NCBI RefSeq assembly: GCF_003762835.1
Contig: NZ_RJWA01000002.1
Coordinates: forward strand, 1 to 64,000
Origin: Micromonospora sp. HM5-17
GTDB lineage: Bacteria; Actinomycetota; Actinomycetes; Mycobacteriales; Micromonosporaceae
Reading direction: 5' to 3'
DNA: 64,000 nucleotides
This document shows, one piece after another, positions 26,760-35,628 of this stretch. Every line of letters starts with the position of its first letter. Positions within the stretch are counted from its first letter, which is position 1. The notes beneath the pieces were generated by a model. It had not been told where the DNA came from and ran no database searches. It was given only the letters and a program-made list of their open reading frames with translations. The translations under genes and the position numbers were made by a program.

Positions 26760-27677
26760 GTGACCGACACCATGACCGCCATCTGGTACGCCGGTGGACG
26801 CCTGGACCGCGCGGTCCGGCTCCGTCGCGAGCCGGAACGGCTGCACGCGGCGCTCACCACACCTCGGACCCAGATCGTTCCCCTGTGGCGGGACCGGTGC
26901 CTCGTCGCCGCCGACACGGTCGTGCGGCTCGGCGGCGTGGACTCGGCCTGGCTGCCGGCCACCGTCGGTGATCCGGTCTTCCTCGGCATCGACGGCGACC
27001 GGCCGCTGTTCGCGGTCGACCTGAGCGGCGTACCGGAGGCGGAGGCGCTGCGCGCGACCGGGGCGGAGCGGACGGTCGACCTCCGTCGGCTGGTCCAGCA
27101 CCTCGACCCGGCCGAGGCGGCCGTCCTCGCGTACGCCAGGGGCCTCTGTTACTGGCACCGCCACCAGCGCTACTGCGGCACCTGCGGCGCGCGGACCCGA
27201 TCCGTCGAGGGTGGGGCGGCCCGGGAGTGTGCCGGGTGCCGCCAGCAGTTGTTCCCCCGGATCAACCCCGCGGTGATCATGCTGGTGGAGGCACCCGGGA
27301 CGCCGGCTCGCTGCCTGCTGGCCCGGCACGCGGGAGCGGACGACGACGCCTTCGCGCTGCTGGCCGGCTTCGTGGAGGTCGGCGAGAGCCTGGAGGACGC
27401 GGTCCGGCGCGAGGCGGCCGAGGAGGCCGGGATCGTCGTCGACCAGGTGCGGTACGTCGCGTCCCAGCCGTGGCCGTTCCCCGCCGGGCTGATGGTGGGC
27501 TTCGTCGCCCGCGCCCGCGGCGAGGCCACCCGGGTCGACGGCGAGGAACTGGTGGAAACCCGCTGGTTCTCCCGGGCGGACCTGCGCGCCCGTCGGGCGG
27601 CGCGCGGACGGCTGGGCAGGCCGGACTCCATCGACCGGCTCCTGCTCCAGACGTGGCTCGACGCGGAACAGGACTGA
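26760..27677 (+). CDS. nudC: NAD(H) pyrophosphatase / NAD-capped RNA hydrolase (Nudix)
   Basis: The protein of about 305 residues has the NudC layout: N-terminal domain, zinc ribbon (CGTCG with a CAGC pair), and a Nudix box GFVEVGESLEDAVRREAAEE (G-x5-E-x7-REUxEExGU). SQPWPFP, diagnostic of NADH pyrophosphatases, follows the box. The enzyme cleaves NADH to NMNH and AMP and removes NAD caps from RNA. The GTG at 26760 and the ATG at 26772 are both possible starts; no strong ribosome site decides between them. It diverges from the CBM2 gene. Confidence 0.88.
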   Translation: MTDTMTAIWYAGGRLDRAVRLRREPERLHAALTTPRTQIVPLWRDRCLVAADTVVRLGGVDSAWLPATVGDPVFLGIDGDRPLFAVDLSGVPEAEALRATGAERTVDLRRLVQHLDPAEAAVLAYARGLCYWHRHQRYCGTCGARTRSVEGGAARECAGCRQQLFPRINPAVIMLVEAPGTPARCLLARHAGADDDAFALLAGFVEVGESLEDAVRREAAEEAGIVVDQVRYVASQPWPFPAGLMVGFVARARGEATRVDGEELVETRWFSRADLRARRAARGRLGRPDSIDRLLLQTWLDAEQD

Positions 27678-27779
27678 TCGACCCCGGGGTCTGGGGGTGT
27701 CGAGGCGGCCCGGGGGAGGGCAGCGTGTGCCGGCGGCCTCCCGGCACTCCGTTCTTAGGATCGGGTCCGCCTCGGTCGC

Positions 27780-28339
27780 TCAGTCGAGTCCCCGCCGTCC
27801 GGGCGCCCAGAACGGCTTGACCAGGATGTTCCGGCGGGACCAGCCGCGTTCCCGGACGAGGTGGTCCCGGACCGCCTGACAGGTACGGGCCTCGCCGGCC
27901 AGGTACGCGGTCCCCGGCCCGGCGTCGCGCAGGTCGAGCGCGCGGAGCGCCCGGAGCAGCGGTGCGGGGTTGGCCGGGTTGGCGGTGCCCCGGTGCACCC
28001 AGGTCAGCGCACGGTCCGCCGGCAGCGGAAGTTCGCCCGCGGGTGAGTCGGTCACCAGCACGCCGTACGCCGGAACTGTCGCGGGCAAAGCACGCAACAT
28101 CGCGCCGAACGGCCGGCGTCGGGATCGAGGTGCCAGATCGAGTAGCTGCGCCGGGCGTCGCCGGGGCGACGGAGCCAGTCCCGGGTCGGGGTGACGTTGA
28201 CCCGGACGTGCTGCCCGGGTTGCCAGTCGAGCCCCCGAAATCGCTCGCCGGTGAGTCGGATCCGACGCATCCGGTGGGTGAGGGGCTCGACCTCCGCGAT
28301 GGTGCCGGAGAGGAAGAGCAGGTCGGCAGCGGTGCGCAT
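27780..28339 (-). pseudogene. Siderophore-interacting protein (ViuB/SIP-like) broken by an internal deletion
   Basis: From the ATG at 28339 (GGAAGGA upstream) the frame encodes the N-terminal FAD-binding half of an SIP-type ferric-siderophore reductase: RIRLTGERFRGLDWQPGQ and RRSYSIWHLDPDAGR. At about 28118-28122 it loses its homology. The next recognisable segment, FGAMLRALPATVPAYGV to LVKPFWAPGRRGLD, is in a different frame and belongs to the NAD(P)H-binding half. Roughly 60 residues that normally lie between are missing, so a deletion that also shifts frame joins the halves. The product would be non-functional. It faces a TetR gene across two palindromes. Confidence 0.82.
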
Positions 28340-28393
28340 CGGTGGGTCCTTCCGGGCCGTCATGACGGCGGTGAACGGGTGAAACGATTACTG

Positions 28394-28441
28394 ACCGACG
28401 GTCGGTCGGTATGGTTCCGAACCTACCGACCGGTGGTCGGT
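28394..28441. promoter_or_regulatory. Twin palindromic operators for the divergent TetR-family regulator
   Basis: Two dyads share the same arms: ACCGACGGTCGGT at 28394-28406 (one-base centre) and ACCGAC-N5-GTCGGT at 28425-28441. They sit between the SIP pseudogene and the TetR gene, the usual place for autoregulatory TetR sites. A TAGGCT hexamer at 28457-28462, only 8 nt before the TetR ATG, may be its -10 box. Binding by this regulator is an inference. Confidence 0.6.
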
Positions 28442-28470
28442 TGTCAAGGGGACGACTAGGCTCCGGCGGC

Positions 28471-29094
28471 ATGAGCGCCACCAGACCGAGCGTCAAGCGC
28501 CGCCGTGTGCCCCGGGCCCCGGGCGAGCGACCAGGGCAGATCCTGGACGCGGCGACCCGGGTCCTGCTCCGACACGGGCTCGACGCCACCACCATCGACG
28601 GCATCGCCGCCGAGGCCGGCCTCGGCAAGGGGACGGTCTACGAGTACTTCAGCTCCAAGGCCCAGGTCTTCACCGCCCTACGGCGGCGGTGCAACGAGCA
28701 GATCCTCGCCGCCGGCACCGACGCCGTCGCCGCCGGCGCGGAGGTGGGCGCGCTGGACCGGATACGCCGGTTCGTCACCGGCATGATCGGGTTTTGGGCG
28801 GCGAATCGCCGACTGGTGGCCCTGCTGTTCCACGAGGCCGGCATCGAGGAGCCCGACGAACTCGGGCCGATCAGGGAGAGCCTGCTCGAGCTGGTCCAGG
28901 ACGGCGTACGGGCCGGGGAACTGGCGGTCCGGGATCCGGCGTTCACCGTCGATTTCCTGCTGCACGGCCTGCGCGGCGTCCTCGAGGGGTGGTTTGCCGA
29001 GGGTGCGGCCGCGGAGGAGACGGCCGTCGAGTCGGTGCTCGCCCGGGTGGACGAGGTACTCACCGCCCTGCTCAACCCCACCGGGCGGGAATGA
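28471..29094 (+). CDS. TetR/AcrR-family transcriptional regulator
   Basis: The 207-residue protein has an N-terminal HTH (about residues 20-65: ILDAATRVLLRHG, AEAGLGKGTVYEYFSSKAQV) typical of TetR repressors, followed by a helical ligand-binding domain. The ATG at 28471 gives the conventional short basic N-terminus; an upstream in-frame ATG at 28411 would run through the palindromes. It is divergent from the SIP pseudogene, so its original target was probably that iron-uptake gene plus itself. The ligand is unknown. Confidence 0.85.
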   Translation: MSATRPSVKRRRVPRAPGERPGQILDAATRVLLRHGLDATTIDGIAAEAGLGKGTVYEYFSSKAQVFTALRRRCNEQILAAGTDAVAAGAEVGALDRIRRFVTGMIGFWAANRRLVALLFHEAGIEEPDELGPIRESLLELVQDGVRAGELAVRDPAFTVDFLLHGLRGVLEGWFAEGAAAEETAVESVLARVDEVLTALLNPTGRE

Positions 29095-29107
29095 GACCCG
29101 GGCTGAC

Positions 29108-29195
29108 GGGGTGAGAGTCGAACTCACGGGGTGAGAGTCGAACTCACGGGGTGAGATCCGAGCTCACGGTGAGACCCGGGCTCACGTGGTGAGAC
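29108..29195. repeat. Tandem 20-bp repeats with GTGAG/CTCAC dyads
   Basis: Units of about 20 bp carrying GTGAG-N7-CTCAC follow each other at 29111, 29131 and 29151, then less regularly at 29169 and 29189, separated by CGGG. The first two copies are identical. The array begins about 15 nt after the TetR stop codon. It could serve as a terminator, a protein-binding cluster, or be a simple expansion. Confidence 0.75.
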
Positions 29196-29247
29196 CCCGG
29201 GCCGGGGTTCGTGGTGGGCGAGATCCGGGCCGGGATTCGCGGTCTGC

Positions 29248-29285
29248 TTGACAGTTGGCGTCAAGTACTTGACGATTGTCGTCAA
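29248..29285 (+). promoter_or_regulatory. Twin TTGAC-N7-GTCAA operators upstream of the HTH/hydrolase operon
   Basis: TTGAC-N7-GTCAA occurs at 29248-29264 and again at 29269-29285, with centres exactly 21 bp apart, two helical turns on the same DNA face. They lie 18-55 nt before the GTG start at 29303 and overlap a TTGACA -35-like hexamer (29248-29253). The arrangement suits cooperative binding by a dimeric repressor, perhaps the HTH protein encoded just downstream. Confidence 0.65.
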
Positions 29286-29302
29286 GTAACGGAGGAGGCG
29301 TG

Positions 29303-29773
29303 GTGTCCCCCAGCCATCACGAGGTCGTCGACCAGCTCGTTCGGACGATCGACATCCGGCTGCTCGACCCGTTGGAGATCCTGCTCGACGGCGACGACGC
29401 CGTTGCGGCGCTGCGTACGCTCGTCCGCGTCCGGGCCGAGACCTGGGCCCAACGACTACTCGGCGGGGACGACCAGGAAGCCGTCAACACCGTGATGCGG
29501 ATTGTCTCCACCCTCTACCCCGGAGACGGCCCCTTCGAGCCGCCGCTCGACTGGTGGGGCACCCCGCTCGGGCAGGTCGTTGCCCGGCGCGTCGGGCACC
29601 CCACCGCGGCGTCGGTCTCGTACGCGGTGGCCGGCGCCATGCTCGGGATCACCCGGCAGGGCGTGCACGACCTGGTCAGCCGCGGAAAGCTGATCCGGCA
29701 CCCCGAGGGCGGGGTCCTGCCCTCCTCCGTCCGTGACCGTTTACGTGCGGAAGGGCGAGCCCACCGTGGCTGA
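29303..29773 (+). CDS. Small HTH protein, putative autoregulator
   Basis: The 156-residue protein has a helical acidic N-terminal part and a C-terminal excisionase/MerR-like helix-turn-helix (AGAMLGITRQGVHDLVSRGK, about residues 115-140). GGAGGAGG at 29291-29298 selects the GTG at 29303 (the adjacent GTG at 29300 is less well spaced). Its last 8 nt overlap the start of the hydrolase gene, so the two are coupled. The twin dyads upstream suggest it controls its own operon. Layout resembles small antitoxin-like regulators, but no toxin motif is seen downstream. Confidence 0.65.
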   Translation: MSPSHHEVVDQLVRTIDIRLLDPLEILLDGDDAVAALRTLVRVRAETWAQRLLGGDDQEAVNTVMRIVSTLYPGDGPFEPPLDWWGTPLGQVVARRVGHPTAASVSYAVAGAMLGITRQGVHDLVSRGKLIRHPEGGVLPSSVRDRLRAEGRAHRG

Positions 29774-30710
29774 GAATCACACCGAGACAGCACCGCGAAC
29801 CGACCGGGTGGTCACCTCCGGATCGGTGCCGATCGCGGTCCGCGACCATGGCGGCACCGGTACCCCGCTGCTGCTCCTACACGGAGCCGGCGGCAACCTG
29901 GCGACAATGACCGGACTGGCCGACCTGCTACGGCCGGCGCACCGGGTGGTCACCCTGGACCTGCGGGGGCACGGTCACTCCGGTGACGGCCCGTGGAGCT
30001 GGGACGCGGCGCTCGACGACCTGGCCGCCGTCGCCGACGACCTGGGACTGGACCGGCCCGCCGTGGTCGGGCACTCCCTCGGCGGGATGCTCGCCGCGCT
30101 CTGGGCGGCACGGCACCCGGAGTGCCCGGGCGCGGTCAGCCTCGACGGCAGTCCCACCCCGGCCCGGCCGGAGGACCTTGTCGGGCTGGCCCCGGACCGG
30201 GCCGCCGCCGAACTCGCCCGGCTCCACGAGGTCTTCACGGCGATGGCGGCCGGGCTGGCCCAGCCGCTCGACTCGGCGCAGGTCGAGGCGGCGCTCGCCG
30301 GGCAACGGGCCCTCGCCCAGCGGTACGGCTCCGCCGAGGAGCCCTGGGTGGAGGCGTTCGAGCGCAACCTCGTACCGGTCGAGGGTGGCAGCCGGCTGCG
30401 GCCGGATCCCACCCTGACCGAGCAGCTACGGGTCGCGATGGAGACGGTGGACCTCTTTCCGGCGTACCGCGAGGTCCGGTGCCCGCTGCTGCTGGTGCTC
30501 GCCACCGAGAACCTGCCGGAGCAGGAGGCGTTCGCCGAGCTGTACGCGGCGTATCGGCGCGGCCTCGCGGAGCGGCTGGCGGCGGTGGACAACCCGTCGC
30601 TGCGGGTCGTCCACCTCACGGGCGCCAGTCACGCCATGGTCGCCGAACGTCCGGCCGAGCTGGCCGCGCTGGTGACCGACTTCCTCGCGGGCGCCACGAG
30701 CAGCTGTTAG
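29766..30710 (+). CDS. Alpha/beta-hydrolase
   Basis: The 314-residue protein shows the alpha/beta-hydrolase fold: LLLLHGAGGN oxyanion region, DLRGHGHSG, nucleophile elbow GHSLGG (Ser at about residue 105), and a C-terminal GASHAM bearing the catalytic His. The GTG at 29766 is preferred over an upstream start because GGAAGGGCGAG precedes it. It overlaps the HTH gene by 8 nt. Substrate is not predictable; family members include esterases, haloperoxidases and lactonases. Confidence 0.85.
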   Translation: MAENHTETAPRTDRVVTSGSVPIAVRDHGGTGTPLLLLHGAGGNLATMTGLADLLRPAHRVVTLDLRGHGHSGDGPWSWDAALDDLAAVADDLGLDRPAVVGHSLGGMLAALWAARHPECPGAVSLDGSPTPARPEDLVGLAPDRAAAELARLHEVFTAMAAGLAQPLDSAQVEAALAGQRALAQRYGSAEEPWVEAFERNLVPVEGGSRLRPDPTLTEQLRVAMETVDLFPAYREVRCPLLLVLATENLPEQEAFAELYAAYRRGLAERLAAVDNPSLRVVHLTGASHAMVAERPAELAALVTDFLAGATSSC

Positions 30711-30756
30711 GAAGGGCCCCCTCTACCACCAAAAGCGTTAACAGGGGGCCCTTCCT
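30709..30756. terminator. Bidirectional hairpin between hydrolase and ilvD
   Basis: A perfect 14-bp stem pairs AGGAAGGGCCCCCT (30709-30722) with AGGGGGCCCTTCCT (30743-30756) around a 20-nt loop containing AAAAGCGTTAAC. It overlaps the stop codons of both convergent genes, so it can terminate both. From memory, similar AAGGGCCC/GTTAA hairpins are scattered through Micromonosporaceae genomes, so it may be a dispersed element. Confidence 0.8.
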
Positions 30757-32606
30757 TACATCTCGGGGACGCGGCGGTAGGCGCCGTCGCTGGCCGAGGT
30801 CGCCATCGAGGCGTACGCGCGCAGGGCGGCGGAGACCGGCCGGTCCCGGTCGACCGGGGTGTACGGCCGGTCCCGCTTCTCCTGGGCGACCCGGCGGGCC
30901 TCCAGCACCTCCGGCGCGACGAGCAGTTCGAGCCGCCGCTGCGGGATGTCGATGAGGATCTCGTCACCGTCCTCGACCAGCGCGATCAGCCCGCCGCCGG
31001 CCGCCTCGGGGGAGATGTGCCCGACCGAGACGCCGGAGCTGCCGCCGGAGAAGCGACCGTCGGTGATCAGGGCACAGTCCCGCCCCAGGCCGCGTCCCTT
31101 GAGGAACGAGGTGGGGTAGAGCATCTCCTGCATCCCCGGCCCGCCCTTCGGGCCCTCGTACCGGATCACGACCACGTCCCCGGGGACGATCCGGTTGCCG
31201 AGGATCGCCTCGACCGCCGCCTCCTGAGACTCGAAGACCTTCGCCGGCCCCCGGAAGACGTGGCGATCCTCCGGCACCCCGGCCGTCTTGACCACGGCAC
31301 CGTCCGGGGCGAGGTTGCCGCGCAGGATCGCCAGCCCGCCGTCGGCGGTGTACGCGTGCGCCCGGTCCCGGATGCAGCCCTCGACCGGGTCGGTGTCCAG
31401 GCTGGACCAGCGGTTGGTGGTGGAGAACGGCTCGGTGGTGCGGACCCCGCCCGGCGCGGCGTGAAAGAGTTCGATCGCCTCCCGGGTCGCCTTGCCGCCC
31501 CGGATGTCCCAGTTGGCCAGCCAGGTGTCGAGGTTCGGCGAGTGTACGGCGTGGACGTCCCGGCGCAGCAGGCCGGCCCGGTCGAGCTCACCGAGGATCG
31601 CCGGGATGCCGCCGGCCCGGTGCACGTCCTCCATGTGGTACTTGGTGGAGTTCGGCGCGACCTTCGTCAGGCAGGGCACCCGACGGGAGATCTCGTCGAT
31701 GTCCCAGACGTGGAAGTCCAGCTCCGCCTCGCGGGCGGCGGCGAGCAGGTGCAGCACCGTGTTGGTGGAGCCGCCCATCGCCACGTCGAGGGCGACCGCG
31801 TTCTCGAAGGCGGCCCGGGAGGCGATCGACCGGGGCAGTACGGAGGCGTCGTCCTCGCCGTACCAGCGGTTGGCCAGCTCCACGATCAGCCGGCCGGCCT
31901 GCGTGAAGAGCGCCTTGCGGGCGGCGTGGGTGGCGAGCGTCGAGCCGTTGCCGGGCAGCGCCAGGCCGATCGCCTCGGTCAGGCAGTTCATCGAGTTCGC
32001 GGTGAACATGCCGGAGCAGGAGCCGCAGGTCGGGCAGGCGGACCGCTCGATGGCGCCGAGCTGGCCGTCGGTGACCGTCTCGTTGGACGAGGCGATCATG
32101 GCGTCGATCAGGTCGATCTTGTCGTGGACGACCCCCTCGATCGCCACCGTCTTGCCGGCCTCCATCGGGCCGCCGGAGACGAAGACCGTCGGGATGTTCA
32201 GCCGCAGTGCGGCCAGGAGCATGCCCGGGGTGATCTTGTCGCAGTTGGAGATGCAGACCAGGGCGTCGGCGCAGTGCGCGTTCACCATGTACTCCACCGC
32301 GTCGGCGATCAGTTCGCGGCTGGGCAGCGAGTAGAGCATGCCACCGTGCCCCATCGCGATGCCGTCGTCGACCGCGATCGTGTTGAACTCGCGGCCGACC
32401 CCGCCGGCCTCGGCCACCGCCTCGGCGACGAGTCCGCCGAGGTCCTTGAGGTGTACGTGGCCGGGGACGAACTGGGTGAAGCTGTTCGCGATGGCGACGA
32501 TCGGCTTGCCGAAGTCGTCGTCGGTCATCCCGGTGGCCCGCCACAGGGCGCGGGCGCCGGCCATCGTCCGGCCGTGCGTGGAGGTCTTCGACCGCAGGTC
32601 TGGCAT
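30756..32606 (-). CDS. ilvD: Dihydroxy-acid dehydratase
   Basis: The 616-residue IlvD/Edd-family enzyme dehydrates dihydroxy-isovalerate and dihydroxy-methylvalerate in valine and isoleucine synthesis. Diagnostic segments are present: [29 protein letters not shown] and [16 protein letters not shown] with Fe-S cluster cysteines, [12 protein letters not shown], and the C-terminal [19 protein letters not shown]. The ATG at 32606 gives the usual [13 protein letters not shown] start. It is convergent with the hydrolase and divergent from the GGDEF-EAL gene. Confidence 0.96.
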   Translation of the reverse strand: MPDLRSKTSTHGRTMAGARALWRATGMTDDDFGKPIVAIANSFTQFVPGHVHLKDLGGLVAEAVAEAGGVGREFNTIAVDDGIAMGHGGMLYSLPSRELIADAVEYMVNAHCADALVCISNCDKITPGMLLAALRLNIPTVFVSGGPMEAGKTVAIEGVVHDKIDLIDAMIASSNETVTDGQLGAIERSACPTCGSCSGMFTANSMNCLTEAIGLALPGNGSTLATHAARKALFTQAGRLIVELANRWYGEDDASVLPRSIASRAAFENAVALDVAMGGSTNTVLHLLAAAREAELDFHVWDIDEISRRVPCLTKVAPNSTKYHMEDVHRAGGIPAILGELDRAGLLRRDVHAVHSPNLDTWLANWDIRGGKATREAIELFHAAPGGVRTTEPFSTTNRWSSLDTDPVEGCIRDRAHAYTADGGLAILRGNLAPDGAVVKTAGVPEDRHVFRGPAKVFESQEAAVEAILGNRIVPGDVVVIRYEGPKGGPGMQEMLYPTSFLKGRGLGRDCALITDGRFSGGSSGVSVGHISPEAAGGGLIALVEDGDEILIDIPQRRLELLVAPEVLEARRVAQEKRDRPYTPVDRDRPVSAALRAYASMATSASDGAYRRVPEM

Positions 32607-33027
32607 TCGACAAGTGTGGCACCATCGGCGCCGCCCCGCGTCCCGGCGCCCGGCGCGGTCCAGCCAGCGGGACGGCGCGCTCCGGGCCGGGGACCCGCGT
32701 CCCGGGCGGGCACCGGCGCTCCGGCGGACCGTCCGCCGCGACCGGCCGGGAGGCACCTCGAGCCGCGACCGGCCGCGCGGGAAGCCTCGGCGGCCGGGGC
32801 GAGGCGCCCCGGCCGTGGCCCGGCCGGGTGGGAAGTCTCGGCAGTCGGATGGGGAGTCTCGGCCGCGACCGGCCACGCGGGGGGTCGACTGTGCCGAGGT
32901 CGACGACGGTGGTGGGCCGCCGATCGACCCGATCGTCCCGGACACCCGAATCGGCGCTCTTCGCCCCACGACGAGGATCACCCGGGGCCCTCCCCACGGA
33001 AGGGGAACGGTCCGGCAGAGTGAAGCT
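32607..33027. other. GC-rich intergenic region with imperfect repeats
   Basis: No gene is supported here. The 32740-32880 part contains imperfect repeats around GCGACCGGCC and GGGAAGTCTCGGC / GGGGAGTCTCGGC. It must contain the promoters of the divergent ilvD and GGDEF-EAL genes, but I cannot place hexamers with confidence. Confidence 0.5.
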
Positions 33028-35364
33028 GTGCACGGCGCCTTCGATGTCCCGGTCCTCGCGGTGGTGCTCGGTCTCGCCGCCGCCAGCGGCCCGGTGCTGC
33101 TCGCGACCACCGCCCGACGGCACACCGGACCCCGCCGGGTCGGGCAGTGGCTGCTCGCGGCCGGCGGCACGCTGGTGGCCGCCGCCACCGTGGTCGGGCT
33201 CGTCGGCGTCCTCACCGTCCCGCACGACGCCCATCCGTCGGCCCCGCGCGCGGACCTCGCCACGCTGGTCGCGGTCGGCGTGACGCTCGGCGGGCTGCTG
33301 CTCTGCGCCGGTCTGCTCCGGCTGCCGGGGGCGGCGCACGACGGCCCCGCCGCGCTGCGGCTGGTGCTGGACGGGCTCGTCATCGGCGCGGCGCTCTGGT
33401 TCGTCGGCTGGGTGCTGGTGGCCGAGCCCACCCGGCTGCTCGGGGCGTACACGCCGGAGGGTTGCCTGGCGATCGTGCTGACCACGGTGACCCTGGCGGT
33501 GGCGGCCGGGCTGACCTTCATCGTCGGGGTGCGGTCCTCGTCGCCCCGGCACGGCCTGGTGCTGGCGGGCGGAGGTGTGACCCTGGTGACCGGGTGCGGC
33601 CTGACCGTGGCGGCCGGGGTCTGCCGCTCGGTGCCGGGGGTCGCCGTCTTCGGCGCCGCGCTCCTGCCGTTCGGTCTGCTGGTGGTGATCCTGGCCAGCC
33701 GGGCACCGGACCCGTCGGACGACGGACCGGACGGGGACGTCATCCGACGGGGGACCGCGTACGCCTTCCTGCCGATGGTCGCGATGGCCGTCTCCGCCGT
33801 CTACCACCTCGTCGTGGGCGGCACGTTCACCCTCGTCGCCGTCGTGGCCGGCATCGTGGAGGGGTTCGGCCTGGTGACCCGCCAGTACCTGGCGCTCAAC
33901 GACGTACGCGGCTACGCCGGCCGCCTCGCCGAGCGGGAGGCGCACTTCCGGGAGCTGGCGCACACCGACCCGCTGACCAGGCTGGCCAACCGCCGGGGGC
34001 TGCTGCGGGCGTTGCAGCAGCAACAGGCCACCAACACTCCCTACGTGCTGCTCGGGCTCGATCTCGACGGTTTCAAGAACATCAACGACGTGCGGGGGCA
34101 CGACGTCGGTGACGCGGTGCTGGTCGAGGTGGGGCGCCGACTGCGCAGCAACCTCCGCCCCGGCGACCTGGCCGCCCGCCTCGGCGGGGACGAGTTCGCG
34201 GTGCTGATGCAGGCCCGCCCGGCCGAGGCGGAGCGGGTCGCCGAGCGGCTGCTCGGGGTGGTCGGTGCGCCGTACCACGACAGCGCCGGGGAGGTCTTCC
34301 TGTCCGTGAGCATCGGGGTGGCCGACCACGCGGACGCGGCGGACGTCGAGACCCTGCTGCGCAACGCCGACCTGGCGCTGCGCTACGCCAAGCAGCGGGG
34401 GAAGAACCGCGTCGAGCGGTACGACGTCGCCTACGACCGGCTGCTGCGCCGCCGGACGATCCTGGAGCACGAGCTGCGCGGCGCGATCGAGCGCGACGAG
34501 CTGAGCCTGGCGTTCCAGCCCGTGGTGGCGATTCCCTCGATTCGCCCGGTCGGCGCGGAGGCGCTGCTGCGCTGGCGCCACCCCGAGCTGGGCAACGTCC
34601 GCCCCGACGAGTTCATCCCGCTGGCCGAGGAGTGCGGGATGATCGGCAAGCTCGGTTCCTGGGTGCTGCACCAGGCCTGCCACCAGCTCTCCATCTGGCT
34701 CGCCGACGGTCACGACGTCTGGGTGTCGGTCAACGTCTCGCCCCGGGAACTGCACGCCCGGGAGTACGTCAGCCAGGTCACCCAGGCGCTGCGGGCGCAC
34801 CGGGTCCCGCCGCAGCGGTTGGTGCTGGAGATCACCGAGCACGCGGTGGCGACCGACCTGGACGAGCTGATCCGCCGCCTCGCGGCGCTCCGGGCCACCG
34901 GGGTACGGATCGCCCTGGACGACTTCGGCGCCGGCTACTCCTCGCTGGGACAGCTACGGCGGTTGCCGATCGATATTCTCAAGATCGACCACAGCCTGGT
35001 CGCCGGTCCGGAGCCGGTCCGGGTGCCGAACGGGGAGGGCCGGTTCGTCGCCCCGATGGTCGACGTGGTGGTCCGCCTCGGCCACCAGCTCGGGCTGAAG
35101 GTGATCGCCGAGGGGGTGACCAACCCGACGGAGCTGGCCGCCGTGGTGGAGGCCGGCTGCCGGTTCGGGCAGGGGCAGCTCTTCGGCTGGGGCGTACCGG
35201 CCGAGCACCTGGAGGCGATGCTGGAGGCGGCCACCTCGCCGGGGGCCCGGATCCCGGTGCCGCGTACCCCAGGGGACAGCCCGGCCCCGCCCGCCGGCCC
35301 GGGCTCGTCGTCTGCCCAGAATGCGGGATCAGTTGACTCAGCGCGTGAGATACGTCAGGCTTGA
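33028..35364 (+). CDS. Membrane-bound GGDEF-EAL cyclic-di-GMP enzyme
   Basis: The protein of about 778 residues begins with eight or so hydrophobic segments (about 1-285), then an intact GGDEF domain ([20 protein letters not shown] near residue 385) and an intact EAL domain (EALLRW near 511, [22 protein letters not shown]). Both signatures are intact, so it may synthesise and degrade c-di-GMP. There is no PAS or other recognised sensor; the membrane part may sense. The GTG at 33028 is the likeliest start because hydrophobic sequence begins immediately after it, though no strong ribosome site is seen. Confidence 0.88.
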   Translation: MHGAFDVPVLAVVLGLAAASGPVLLATTARRHTGPRRVGQWLLAAGGTLVAAATVVGLVGVLTVPHDAHPSAPRADLATLVAVGVTLGGLLLCAGLLRLPGAAHDGPAALRLVLDGLVIGAALWFVGWVLVAEPTRLLGAYTPEGCLAIVLTTVTLAVAAGLTFIVGVRSSSPRHGLVLAGGGVTLVTGCGLTVAAGVCRSVPGVAVFGAALLPFGLLVVILASRAPDPSDDGPDGDVIRRGTAYAFLPMVAMAVSAVYHLVVGGTFTLVAVVAGIVEGFGLVTRQYLALNDVRGYAGRLAEREAHFRELAHTDPLTRLANRRGLLRALQQQQATNTPYVLLGLDLDGFKNINDVRGHDVGDAVLVEVGRRLRSNLRPGDLAARLGGDEFAVLMQARPAEAERVAERLLGVVGAPYHDSAGEVFLSVSIGVADHADAADVETLLRNADLALRYAKQRGKNRVERYDVAYDRLLRRRTILEHELRGAIERDELSLAFQPVVAIPSIRPVGAEALLRWRHPELGNVRPDEFIPLAEECGMIGKLGSWVLHQACHQLSIWLADGHDVWVSVNVSPRELHAREYVSQVTQALRAHRVPPQRLVLEITEHAVATDLDELIRRLAALRATGVRIALDDFGAGYSSLGQLRRLPIDILKIDHSLVAGPEPVRVPNGEGRFVAPMVDVVVRLGHQLGLKVIAEGVTNPTELAAVVEAGCRFGQGQLFGWGVPAEHLEAMLEAATSPGARIPVPRTPGDSPAPPAGPGSSSAQNAGSVDSAREIRQA

Positions 35365-35368
35365 CCCC

Positions 35369-35404
35369 ATGTCGCCGACCAGGTCCTTCCGAGTACTTAT
35401 CTGA
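35369..35404 (+). CDS. ilvB leader peptide (MSPTRSFRVLI)
   Basis: An ATG at 35369 opens an 11-codon frame whose last three sense codons are GTA-CTT-ATC, coding Val-Leu-Ile, the three end products of the pathway, followed by TGA. GTA and CTT are rare codons in DNA this GC-rich. A perfect palindromic hairpin begins at the next base and a terminator follows. This is the classical layout of branched-chain amino acid attenuation. Confidence 0.85.
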   Translation: MSPTRSFRVLI

Positions 35405-35430
35405 GCGCACTCTCGGATCCGAGAGTGCGC
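35405..35430 (+). promoter_or_regulatory. Leader hairpin of the ilvB attenuator
   Basis: The 26 bases form a perfect palindrome (GCGCACTCTCGGA and its complement), starting immediately after the leader stop codon. A ribosome stalled on the Val-Leu-Ile codons would cover its left arm and free GTGCGC on the right arm, which could pair with GCAC in the 3' arm of the terminator stem. The pairing scheme is inferred. Confidence 0.75.
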
Positions 35431-35431
35431 A

Positions 35432-35462
35432 GGCCCCGTGCATCAGCACGTGGGCCGTTTTT
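35432..35462 (+). terminator. Attenuation terminator before ilvB
   Basis: GGCCCCGTGC pairs with GCACGTGGGCC (one bulged T) around an ATCA loop, followed by GTTTTT. It lies 167 nt before ilvB and downstream of a branched-chain leader peptide, so it is best read as a conditional terminator. It would also end read-through from the GGDEF-EAL gene. Confidence 0.82.
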
Positions 35463-35628
35463 GTTGGCCAATTACGTCGTTGGCAGGGCGGGCCACCGCG
35501 TGTGGCGGACCGCTCCTGCCACCGGACGGCCCAGTCACGCCCCGGCGGAACGTCCGCCCGCGCGGCCGTGCCCCGCGCCGACCACCAGACTTCAAGATCG
35601 CTGCTCCGAGCCGAAGGCCTGAATAGCC

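Noticed and set aside
29108-29195. CRISPR-like array
   Set aside because: Units are 20 bp and directly adjacent with no spacers of constant length.
31017-33023. 668-codon plus-strand frame opposite ilvD
   Set aside because: ilvD on the minus strand is unmistakable, and the plus-strand frame has no domain or ribosome site.
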